Origin: Arenicola marina
Taxonomy: Eukaryota; Annelida; Polychaeta; Arenicolidae
Reading direction: 5' to 3'
Assembly: GCA_964019135.1 (NCBI GenBank)
Contig: OZ025255.1
Span: 42,376,811 to 42,440,810 of the forward strand
DNA: 64,000 bases
Shown here: piece by piece, positions 39,482 through 49,800 of the stretch
Layout: every line of letters begins with the position of its first letter
How positions within the stretch are numbered: the first letter of the stretch is position 1
Notes under the pieces: generated by a model
Seen by the model: the letters and a program-made list of their open reading frames with translations, nothing else
What the model was told of the DNA's origin: nothing
The model's database searches: none
Program-made: the position numbers and the translations under genes

Positions 39482-39746
39482 TGTTGAACTTCGATTGGTT
39501 GGTTGGTTATTCAGGACGCTTTAACTACTTTTGGTCATATCGCGTCAATGGGAGAAAGAAGGGAGAGTGGACCCCCTACTCTTTACGATGAAAGACATGG
39601 GATCTTTATCCTGCGACCACACAGACATAGCCACAGCGGGGCGCGAACCACCGATCCACAAGCCGTTAGGCTCTCGGGTGGCCAGAGCACTCAATGCGAG
39701 CGCTCTAGCCCACTGAGCTATCGCGTCGGCCCCTGTTGAACTTCGA
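39482..39746 (-). mobile_element. Full-length tRNA-derived SINE (family 1) with 13-bp target-site duplication
   Basis: The body at 39495-39733 is in minus orientation. The tRNA-like head, GATAGCTCAGTGGGCTAGAG with B-box GGTGGTTCGCGCCCC, is at the right; the body contains GTCGCAGGATAAAGATCCC; the CCAACCAACC tail is at the left. Identical 13-bp direct repeats TGTTGAACTTCGA at 39482-39494 and 39734-39746 flank it exactly, direct evidence of L1-type retrotransposition. Confidence 0.93.
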
Positions 39747-40014
39747 GTGTCGATCGCCAAGCCATTGTTGGTTCCCCACAGCTGCCATGCTGTGTCCCCA
39801 TGTGTGAGCTACATGTGCGTGTCTCAGCAGTTATTCCGCCGAGTATGCATCTGACCAACATGTATTACATTGCAAATTGTATATTTTGTCCACGTGGTAT
39901 AACTATAATACTAGGGTGGAAAGTAATTGTGTATTACATTATTGGTAAGCTTATTACAGGCGAGACGTGTAAGATGATTGTCTCGCGTCATATCCTTTAA
40001 ACCGCCAGACCTGG

Positions 40015-40760
40015 AGTACCGTAGAACCGCCGTTTCGTGTTTATGCTGTGTGGCATTCTCTGCCATCGACTCACAGTACCGTAGAACCGCCGTTTCGTGT
40101 TTAGGCGGTGTGGCATTCTCTGCCATCGACTCACAGTACCGTAGAACCGCCGTTTCGTGTTTAGGCGGTGTGGCATTCTCTGCCATCGACTCACAGTACC
40201 GTAGAACCGCCGTTTCGTGTTTATGCGGTGTGGCATTCTCTGCCATCGACTCACAGTACCGTAGAACCGCCATTTCGTGTTTAGGCGGTGTGGCATTCTC
40301 TGCCATCGACTCACAGTACCGTAGAACCGCCATTTCGTGTTTAGGCGGTGTGGCATTCTCTGCCATCGACTCACAGTACCGTAGAACCGCCATTTCGTGT
40401 TTAGGCGGTGTGGCATTCTCTGCCATCGACTCACAGTACCGTAGAACCGCCATTTCGTGTTTAGGCGGTGTGGCATTCTCTGCCATCGACTCACAGTACC
40501 GTAGAACCGCCGTTTCGTGTTTAGGCGGTGTGGCATTCTCTGCCATCGACTCACAGTACCGTAGAACCGCCGTTTCGTGTTTAGGCGGTGTGGCATTCTC
40601 TGCCATCGACTCACAGTACCGTAGAACCGCTATTTGGTGTTTATGCGGTGTGGTACTCTCTACAACCGACTCACAGTACCGTGAGAACCGCTATTTGGTG
40701 TTTATGCGGTGTGGTACTCTCTACAACCGACTCACAGTACCGTGAGAACCGCCGTTTCGT
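40015..40760. repeat. 60-bp minisatellite, about 12 copies
   Basis: Ten highly similar 60-bp units and two diverged 61-bp units begin GTACCGTAGAACCGCCGTTT and end with tgccatcgactcaca. Most contain the inverted pair ACCGCC/GGCGGT around a 12-nt loop. The 231- to 255-codon open frames here are artefacts of the 60-bp period. Confidence 0.96.
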
Positions 40761-40879
40761 GTTTAAAAATAGATCACAAATTATAACTTTGTCAAAATGG
40801 TACAATACGTATTTTGCTGTGTATTATTAAACACGCAGATTATTTTTATGTTTTATTTTTGAAAATGATATAAAAAATT

Positions 40880-40975
40880 AAAACTTGACCGTCTTAAGAC
40901 AATCTTGAAATGGACAGCTGCAGCGGTATGAGCGGAGCTTGCGTAGCGCCACCTAGCGAATGAGAGCTTGGCGGT
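40880..40975 (+). repeat. Dispersed repeat copy (pair with 23281-23460)
   Basis: Contains CAGCGGTATGAGCGGAGCTT and GCGTAGCGCCACCTAGCG, matching the minus strand at 23281-23395. It is a dispersed non-coding repeat. Confidence 0.6.
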
Positions 40976-41310
40976 GTGGACGTAAAGGACTCTTTAAGCA
41001 GTGTTTAGCACGCACGTGTTGGCGGTTCTATGCACTGTGATGTAAAGGATATGTATGGGTTACAGCGCTCATGGTGCTGCTTGACATGGCAGTAGATAAG
41101 ATGGCGTGGATAATCCGTATCCATTGAGTTTCTACAATGTCAGTGCTTGGCATTATGTCAACGAACGAGACAATGACAATTAAACAATATTCTGTTTGAC
41201 GTTGAATGTCATTTTTGCTAAAAGTGAATGATATCACGAAATGTAATTTAATAAAAACATGAGATGAAGAATTTAATAATATGTTTTAATGTAGAATGAT
41301 ATGTTTGCAT

Positions 41311-41316
41311 TTTATT
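41311..41316 (-). terminator. Candidate polyadenylation signal for EF-hand paralogue C
   Basis: AATAAA on the minus strand lies about 260 nt past the stop of the gene at 41577-45643. Confidence 0.5.
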
Positions 41317-41440
41317 TTCCTTGGTTTTGGAATGGTGTTGACGGTCGATGACAGTCTTTGAAGGTCAGTCACAGCCGTCACACGACGACCCTCGGTTAAA
41401 TATCCACCCGTTCCTTTATGTTAGGACCAATTATCGTTTC

Positions 41441-41530
41441 AGCATAGCTCACGTATGACTCACGCCTACGATATAATGCTACAGTAAACCATTTCGTGGG
41501 TTCTATGGAAGATGGACCAGTGATTCACAT
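41441..41530. repeat. Dispersed repeat with GCTCACGTATGACTCACGC
   Basis: Shares CTCACGTATGACTCACGC, then 'atttcgtgg' and 'gaagatgga', with 53835-53920. Shorter matches are at about 28551 and, inverted, 61576. It is a diverged interspersed element. Confidence 0.55.
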
Positions 41531-41576
41531 CCGTGAGATGACCTCCCTCGGGTGGGGTGAAGGTCGTTCTCGGCGG

Positions 41577-44500
41577 TCACATGACTACTCTAGGGCCAGG
41601 TAGCCGGATGTCGGCCAGTGCCGCCTGCGCCATCAGAGCGTTAGAGAACTCCGGGTACGTCAAGTACCCGTCCTGGTTCTTGTCATCCTCCAACAAAATC
41701 TTGTCGACGGTATCTGAAACCAAACCAACACAAGAAAAGTGATAAGAGTGTTAAACTACACGGTCTTTTAATATGAAATTCTACTTGAGGAATAGTGGAA
41801 TGGAATGGACTGAATTATCGAATGTTAAGGGCCACAGGGCAAACGAAAATGTGAGAGTCGTTGATGCGATTTGAACCCAGAACTGCCGGCTTGAAGCGCC
41901 GGCGGTTCGCTTCACTGACCTAAGGACCCCAGGTGAACTAGATAAGACTTTCTCATATGTATGCAGACACTGGCAATGCCCAATGGTGCCCAGTGGTGCC
42001 CCTGGTGCCAATGGTGCCACTGATCCCAATGGTGCCACTGATCCCAATGGTGCCACTGATCCCAATGGTGCCACTGTTCCCAATGGTGCCACTGATCCCA
42101 ATGCTGCCACTGTTCCTAATGGTGCAATTGATCACAATGCTGCCACCGATTCCAATGGTGCCCAGTGGTGTCACTGATTCCACTGGTGCCACTGATCCCA
42201 ATGGTGCCAGTGATCCCAATGGTGCCATTGATCACAATGCTGCCACCGATTCCAATGGTGCCCAGTGGTGTCACTGATCCCACTGGTGCCACTGATCCCA
42301 ATGGTGCCACTGATCTCAATGGTGCCACTGATTCTAATGGTGCCACTGATTCCAATAGTGCCACTGATTCCACTGGTGCCACTGATTCCAATGGTGCCAC
42401 TGATCCCAATGGTGCCACTGATTCCACTGGTGCCACTGATTCCAATGGTGCCACTGATCCCAATGGTGCCACTGATTCCAATGGTGCCACTGATTCCAAT
42501 GGTGCCGCTGATTCCAATGGTGCCACTGATCCCAATGGTGCCACTGATTCTAATGGTGCCACTGATTCCAATAGTGCCACTGATTCCAATGGTGCCACTG
42601 ATCCCAATGGTGCCACTGATTCCAATGGTGCCACTGATTCCAATGGTGCCACTGATTCTAATGGTGCCACTGATTCCAATAGTGCCACTGATTCCAATGG
42701 TGCCACTGATCCCAATGGTGCCGCTGATTAGAATGGTGCCACTGGTGCCACTGATCAGAATGGTGCCACTGGTGCCACTGATCCCACTGGTGCCACTGAT
42801 CCCACTGGTGCCACTGATCCCACTGGTGCCACTGGTGCCAATGATCCCACTGGTGCCACTGATCCCGCTGGTGCCACTGATCCCACTGGTTGCCACTCAC
42901 CGACGAGCTTCCCTTGCAGGCGAGATGCCCTGACCTTCTTTGCCGACGCCGGTAGACTCTCGTTCTCTGTAATGGCGGCAAACTGCTGAGTCATTCCGTG
43001 TTGGATGGCGTGATACAGCTCCAGACCGTCCAATCGGTTGTCCTGATCCAAGTCATGTGACCTGTGACCGCGTGTGTAAGTGATGAAGGTGCGTAATTCC
43101 CATCTATAGGGGTCTGGAATTTCTCGGGAGGGGATGGGGGGTCCAATGTTCACTGTTTATTTGGCATAATGTTTGATATGCATTGTCCATTTTTCAACGA
43201 TTTCCAAGTCGGCTTTTTGAGAATCAACTGTGTTGGTGTCAATTTGTGACGATGCCAATGTCGGGCGTCGATTTTTCCAAAGCGTCGCCTGTCGCCGATT
43301 ACCCCTTCCAGACCCCTATCTATATGTGACTGTCATTTCACTTGACGGCGAATACATAAAACCGAGAAAAATACAGAATTAGTAATTATTTGATATTGTA
43401 TCCTTGGATATAAATCTGTCGCGATTGTCTTGTTCGAGATGTTTGTTTACAGACTCATTGCCGATTTCAGGCAATGAGTCATTCTTCATGTCACATTAAA
43501 TTAAAGTATCTAGCTAGAATGTATATCTAAAAAAAAATCGACAATTTTTAAGCATTACATTTTACGGATTTAATAGTAAGGCAATGTACAAACGTGAAAA
43601 AGTGGAAGCTGATTTCAATGAGAGACGCCGTGTTGGGGTCGAAGTGAAGGTAATCATTACTGTGTTCCTGGATGTGGCTGCAACAAGGGACGAAACGTAC
43701 TCATCATTAATAGACACACATGCTGCAACGAGGGACAAAACGTACTCATCATTAATAGAAGCACATGCTGCAACAAGGGACGAAACGTACTCATTAATAG
43801 ACACACATGCTGCAACAAGAGACGAAACGTACTCATTAATAGACACACAGACAGCAACATGGGACAAATCGTACTCATCATTAATAGACACACAGACAGC
43901 AACATGGGACGAAACGTACTCATCATTCATGGACACACAGACGGCAACAAGGCACGAAACGTACTCATCATTCATAGACATACAGACGGCAACAAGGGAC
44001 GAAACGTACTCATTAATAGACACACAGACAGCAACATGGGACGAAACGTACTCATCATTAATAGACACACAGACAGCAACAAGGGACGAAACCTACTCAT
44101 CATTCATAGACACACAGGCTGCAACAAGGGACGAAACGTACTCATCATTCATAGACACACACGCTGCAACAAGGGATGAAACGTACTCATTATTCATGGA
44201 CACACAGACGGCAACAAGGGACGAAACGTACTCATCATTAATAGACACACAGACAGCAACAAGGGACGAAACGTACTTATCATTCATGGACACACAGACG
44301 GCAACAAGGGACGAAACGTACTCATCATTCATGGAGACACAGACGGCAACAAGGGACGAAACGTACTCATCATTCATGGACACACAGACGGCAACAAGGG
44401 ATGAAACGTACTCATCATTAATAGACACACAGACAGCAACAAGGCACGAAACGTACTCATTAATAGACACACAGACAGCAACATGGGACGAAACGTACTC

Positions 44501-45643
44501 ATCATTAATAGACACACAGACAGCAACAAGGGACGAAACCTACTCATCATTCATAGACACACAGGCTGCAACAAGGGACGAAACGTACTCATCATTCATA
44601 GACACACACGCTGCAACAAGGGATGAAACGTACTCATCATTCATGGACACACAGACGGCAACAAGGGACGAAACGTACTCATCATTAATAGACACACAGA
44701 CAGCAACAAGGGACGAAACGTACTTATCATTCATGGACACACAGACGGCAACAAGGGACGAAACGTACTCATCATTCATGGAGACACAGACGGCAACAAG
44801 GGACGAAACGTACTCATCATTCATGGACACACAGACGGCAACAAGGGATGAAACGTACTCATCATTAATAGACACACAGACAGCAACAAGGGACGAAACG
44901 TACTCATCATTCATGGACACACAGACGGCAACAAGGGACGAAACGTACTCATCATTCATGGACACACAGACGGAAACAAGGGACGAAACGTACTCATCAT
45001 TCATGGACACACAGACGGCAACAAGGGATGAAACGTACTCATCATTCATGGACACACAGACGGCAACAAGGGATGAAACGTACTCATCATTCATGGAGAC
45101 ACAGACAGCAACAAGGGACGAAACGTACTCATCATTAATAGACACACAGACAGCAACATGGGACGAAACGTACTCATCATTAATAGACACACAGACGGCA
45201 ACAAGGGACGAAACGTACTCATCATTCATGGAGACACAGGCAGCAACAAGGGACGAAACGTACTCATCATTCATAGACACACAGACGGCAACAAGGGACG
45301 AAACGTACTCATCATTAATAGACACACAGACGGCAACAAGGGACGAAACGTACTCATCATTAATAGACACACAGACAGCAACATGGGACGAAACGTACTT
45401 ATCATTCATGGACACCCACGCTGCCTGTCGGATACTGACTCCATTGCAAGGCTAGTTCCAGATCTAACATACCTCAATATTCCTGTCGGATACTTACTCT
45501 TTATCCTGGATCAGTTTTCCCGATCGTATGATGTTTTCTACCTCGGGATCTTCCTCGTTCACCAGGACGATATGTCCCCCGGCCTCAGGCAATCCACTCA
45601 TTACCATGACAACGATAATCACACCCCATGCTACCTCTACCAT
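41577..45643 (-). CDS. MCFD2-like secreted EF-hand protein, paralogue C, complete
   Basis: Minus-strand exons are 45498-45643 (146 nt), 43594-43677 (84), 42901-43061 (161) and 41577-41713 (137), which join to 175 aa. The hydrophobic start [15 protein letters not shown] is a likely signal peptide. HIQEHS and FHFF precede EF-hand loop 1 [12 protein letters not shown] (about 80-91); loop 2 is [12 protein letters not shown] (about 141-152). The donor of exon 2 is gtttgt, weak, but it preserves the 84-nt size of the paralogues. Introns 1 and 3 are almost wholly minisatellite, and those arrays abut the splice acceptor of exon 2 and the donor of exon 3. As with the other copies, involvement in ER cargo export is a family-based guess. 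Confidence 0.9.
41868..41935 (-). mobile_element. tRNA-like relic
   Basis: The minus strand starts GGGGTCCTTAGGTCAGTGAA and has an anticodon-like arm GCCGGC-gcttcaa-GCCGGC and a T-arm-like GGGTTCAAATC. The acceptor ends do not pair, so it is a tRNA-derived relic or SINE head rather than a working tRNA. Confidence 0.5.
41960..42898. repeat. 18-bp minisatellite filling intron 3 of paralogue C
   Basis: About 50 copies of ATGGTGCCACTGATCCCA with T/C, A/T and C/A variants. At its right edge it runs into the donor of exon 3: on the minus strand GTGAGTGGCAACC continues directly into unit sequence. The 18-bp period gives GATDPN-type open frames that are not genes. Confidence 0.95.
43678..45423. repeat. 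45-bp minisatellite filling intron 1 of paralogue C
   Basis: About 39 units contain ACGAAACGTACTCATCATTC and acagacggcaacaaggg; a few units are 42 bp. A block near 44100 recurs 447 bp later. Its left end supplies the last intron bases (minus strand CCCTTGTTGCAG) of the acceptor at 43678. The 623-codon plus-strand frame (43584-45455) is an artefact of the 45-bp period and overlaps exon 2 of the gene on the other strand. Confidence 0.95.
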
Positions 45644-46841
45644 CTCAATTTTACGTGAGCGATAACTGGAGTTACTCGGAATATCTTCAAATCACACCGT
45701 TCCACGCAGGTTTTCTCTTAGAAATAAATCATCGATGTGATGAGTATGATGCGTGCTTTAATAAGACAAACTTTTTATGGATGGGAAACATGATACGAGG
45801 ACAACCACCATATGGCGTGGCTTTGTCCCCCTCCCACCCTCGCGGCACGTTCTCCCACAGGTGTCAGCTGTGCTTGGCTTGGTGGGGCCGTGGACTCTAC
45901 CCGTGATGACGGCGTTCCGTAGTTTAAATAGCTACAATGCTCCCCATCAATATATGACAGCATTGGTTTGCCAGGAGTGCCGCAAAGCATTATGGTACAC
46001 GCTGAGACGGTTAGACATGCTGCCTGATTGAAAGTGAACTATTAGAATACCTAACAATTGTTGGTAAGCAAGACTCATTCACTGCCGCCCATGACACAGA
46101 ACAACAACATTATGTCTTAACAATATGGACGTTCATCACTTTCTCTCCGCCTCCCCCCCCCGCCCCCTCAATATGTATGTTACTTTGCAGGGGCGGACCC
46201 AGGAATTTGAAAAAGGGGGGGTCAAATTTGCGACCGGGGGGGGGGGGGCTCTGAACAATATTGCGACCGGAGGATCCACAAATTTGTCGACGACTGGAAG
46301 GGGGGGGGGCACTGAACATTTGCGACCGGGGGGGGGGATCCACGCCACCTCAGATAGGCGTTCTTCCTCAAAAAGGGGGGGGGGTCCACGCCTCAGATGG
46401 CCCAACTCAGATGACCATAGCGCTGCCACATACGTAGCACAGTCGGTTTGCTTGTGGTGACAGCTAGGCACATAAAAACACAACTCGTATTGTATGAAAA
46501 CTGCATAAATCACTTTTTTTTATAATCATTGTATCGCAACACATCACGTTCAAAAAGCAAACTGAATATGATTCACAAACATAATCTTCCTGAAACCGCG
46601 AACACGAATCCTTCAATGTCCACGTTATCTAAATAGGGCATACCGAATATATGTAAACAAAAAAACACCGGCGTTTCTCAGGCTGCCTCAAGTGTATAAA
46701 GCAAATACTGCATCATAAAAAACCCATTAGATCAACACCAGTATAACGATATAAACTAGCTTGTGGTCCATGGTAACAGTCAATGGCATATCGCATTGTC
46801 AATATAACACAAAGGACGGATCATGAAACACGGAAATGTGT
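45644..46841. other. Spacer between EF-hand paralogue C and the SLCO gene
   Basis: It should contain the promoter of paralogue C and the 3' UTR of the SLCO gene, since both genes are on the minus strand. One G-rich interspersed element is present at 46190. No further gene is seen. Confidence 0.55.
46190..46405. mobile_element. G-rich interspersed element
   Basis: Begins GGGCGGACCCAGGAATTTG and 'aaaaaggggggg', then alternating 'gcgaccggggg' blocks and 'ttcctcaaaaagggggg' near the right end. It is the inverse arrangement of the element at 56524-56806. Low-complexity open frames here are not genes. Confidence 0.7.
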
Positions 46842-49800
46842 TTAAGGCTGCGATACGAATAATTCATTCTTGGTGATTGGTGAGACATTATCATCATTGT
46901 CAGTATCGCATGGCTGTCCCCTTGCGGAATGTAAGCTATCCCTTTCACCCGCCTCCTTGGGTGATACATCTATGCTCAATATAGCATTCTCGTCTTCATA
47001 GCCATTGCGACCGAAGTAGTAGGCCATGAGGTAGAGGATCAATGCCGTGACCTTGAAGCCGGAAGCGAGTCCGTGGAAGCGCCAGCGCATGTCGGTGGGG
47101 TTGTACCAGAGACACGCCCCCTGGGCCGCCTCGCACGTCGATTGGTACACCAGGCACGTCGAGTCGATCACAAGGCCGTACAGCACGGGGGCCGGAAAGG
47201 CTGAAAACACAAAAGTAACCGAGCTGTCAAAAGGGTGAAAATCGGAAAAAGTAACCGAACTGTCAAAAAGGGTGAAAATAGAAAAAGTTACCGAACTGCC
47301 AAAAGGGTGAAATAGAAAAAGTAACCAAAACGTATTACAGAATCACCGACGGATCAACATTCGTCAACTAATGAATCTTAATGTAACCACGCCGAGCAAT
47401 TGAGGATGTTACAAGTATCAAGGGAAATACGTGCTAAATATTTCCCGGTAAAATATTTTGCCTGCATAGTGTAATTAACTAAGACTAGTATTAACTAATA
47501 TATTATTCCCAGCTGTGTTGAAAGCAGGATACCTGCCCACGCATAGCTAATTTCAATGAGTTTGCATTGTATAAAAAAAACCTGCTGGCTAGAGAGTCCC
47601 TACAGGTGAGCACCTACCAGCGAAGTTGACGACACCAGTGGCCAGAGCCAGAGAGAGAGCCCGGTCATTCCGGTCCCCACACCTGGCGGCAAGGAAACAT
47701 ACCATCGTGATACAACATCGGTGTATACAAATAACTCATTATGCAACATTGATATAAACAAATAATTCATTTCTCAACAGTGATATATACAAATAATTCA
47801 TTATACAACATTGGTATGAACAAAAAATGCATAATTCATCATTGATATAAAAAAATTATAATTCATTCTTCAGCGTTGATACATAATATAGAACATTGCT
47901 ATATACAAATTTTTAAATTGACGCGTAACATTCGCGGCGTGCTACCCGTTACATTGAACTAATCACCATAAACCAATTACAGCGAGAACGGGGATTGGAT
48001 AATCTGCTGACTTTGTTTTATTTATCTCAGTTAGACGCAAATCTGTTCCACAACACTAGTGAGGACTTAGTCCAGTCTCATAATAACGCAATCATAAACT
48101 TCATGACAGAAATAAACACTTGGATGGCTGACAATATCGACTTCCGCTCGAATATAAAACTCTCCAATCAGCGGACTCGTTTCACGGATTGTCTTCCGCG
48201 GTAACCATGGCGACCTACCTGAGGAGGATGGCCATCATGGGGACAGGGAACATGCTGGTGATGAGGGAGGTGACCCCCAGGGTGACAAGGTAGGACGCCA
48301 GCAGCGGGCACCCCGTGCTGCAGCGGCCCACATCCACCCTCCCCGCCCCCTCAGGCCCCACGCAGCGGCAGTCAGCGAACACCTGCAAGGACAACGGCTA
48401 ATTATCGAAAACATATATTGTGAACAATTTTCAGTATGTATCTATGGCGTTTTGGTCAATGTAACTATGGTAAGTTTTGCACCTTTATATTCAGTCAATA
48501 ATGAAATTAAAAGTGTTCATTATCAGGTTGGTACAGCTATTAAATAGCCTCAAATGGTCAGGAGACCAGTGTAGCGGTCGCACGTATATTGTTTGACAAA
48601 TCCTATCTCTAATATATTACTTTTCGGGGAGAAACCGTAAAGTGCGGAAATGACATTATAGAACAGCTGCACACATGACACTGGATTAAAGACGGTGTAA
48701 AGTTGTCCTTGTGTGCCTCGTACTAACCCCCTCGCTCAAGACACTGGTACAGCCGGCGGCGCAGGGAGAGAAATAGTTCTGCCCGTCCTCCCCACACACG
48801 GGGGTGAAGCGGGAGGGGTCACAGCCGCAGGGGTCAGCGCAGCGGACACTCTCGTTGGCGCTAGAGGGCGACACCATACGTTAATCAGGTGGTTGGATTA
48901 TATTACAAGGACATATGGACATCAGTTTTAACAGTTACAAACGTTAAAATGAAGTCCAAGTTATATCGATAAAATGTACAAATTAGTGTGATGCTCTAAG
49001 GTAAAAGAATTACCCTCCCAAAAAAAGTAACCAAACACCCATTAAATCCCGACTTCGCCATTAGTATGTCTAAACCTTCTTAGCACGATAGTGACTAGAA
49101 TATAAATTTTTATTTCGTACTTATCAGGCCGTGGAGCCAATGCACCAGTAACGCAAAAAGTGGGCAATACAATCCGCGGGGCTAATATGGCTTACCCTCC
49201 ATGTATGCAGCTTAATTATAGCTATTTCGGACTAGACCTTTAAATGCATATCAGGTAGAATCAACTGCGTCTCGATTGTTAAAAATAAACAATAGGAAAT
49301 AATAAACAAAAAATGTTGGACTGAGTGCGGAAGACACGCGTCGAACACTAGATGGCCCCGGTCGTGGGACTGTGGTTACCTTGGCAACGTTCCCAGTATG
49401 CTGTCCCCCCACCGGACATCCGGACAGGGCAGGAACATCATGATGAGGAACCCTGAGACAGCCACAACCTGGATCCCGACGATGTACTGGAGCATCCGGC
49501 GGACGGAGAGCCGCCATCTGGATAGCACTCGGCCACTGATGATAGGCCCCAGGGACCAGCACAACGCGCTGATACAGCCTGTGGGGGAAACCAACGTATC
49601 AGTCAACAATAATGGTCATAGGACCAGCACAGCGCGCTGATACAGCCTGTGGGGGTAACGAACGTATCAGTCAACAATACTGGTTATAGGACCAGCACAG
49701 CGCGCTGATACAGCCTGTGGGGGTAACCAACGTATCAGTCAACAATACTGGTTATAGGACCAGCACAGCGCGCTGATACAGCCTGTGGGGGTAACGAACG

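Noticed and set aside
39911..40745. 20-residue repeat proteins in the 60-bp array
   Set aside because: Artefact of a 60-bp period; frames are open on both strands.
41868..41935. Functional tRNA gene (apparent TTC anticodon)
   Set aside because: The anticodon arm pairs well but the acceptor stem does not; similar tRNA-like relics occur throughout as SINE heads.
41953..42933. GATDPN or GISGTI repeat proteins, collagen-like in appearance
   Set aside because: An 18-bp repeat inside a bona fide intron with GT-AG borders at 41714 and 42900.
43584..45455. 623-codon open frame with a 15-residue repeat ([15 protein letters not shown])
   Set aside because: It is a 45-bp minisatellite read in a stop-free frame, lies antisense in intron 1 of the EF-hand gene and overlaps that gene's exon 2.
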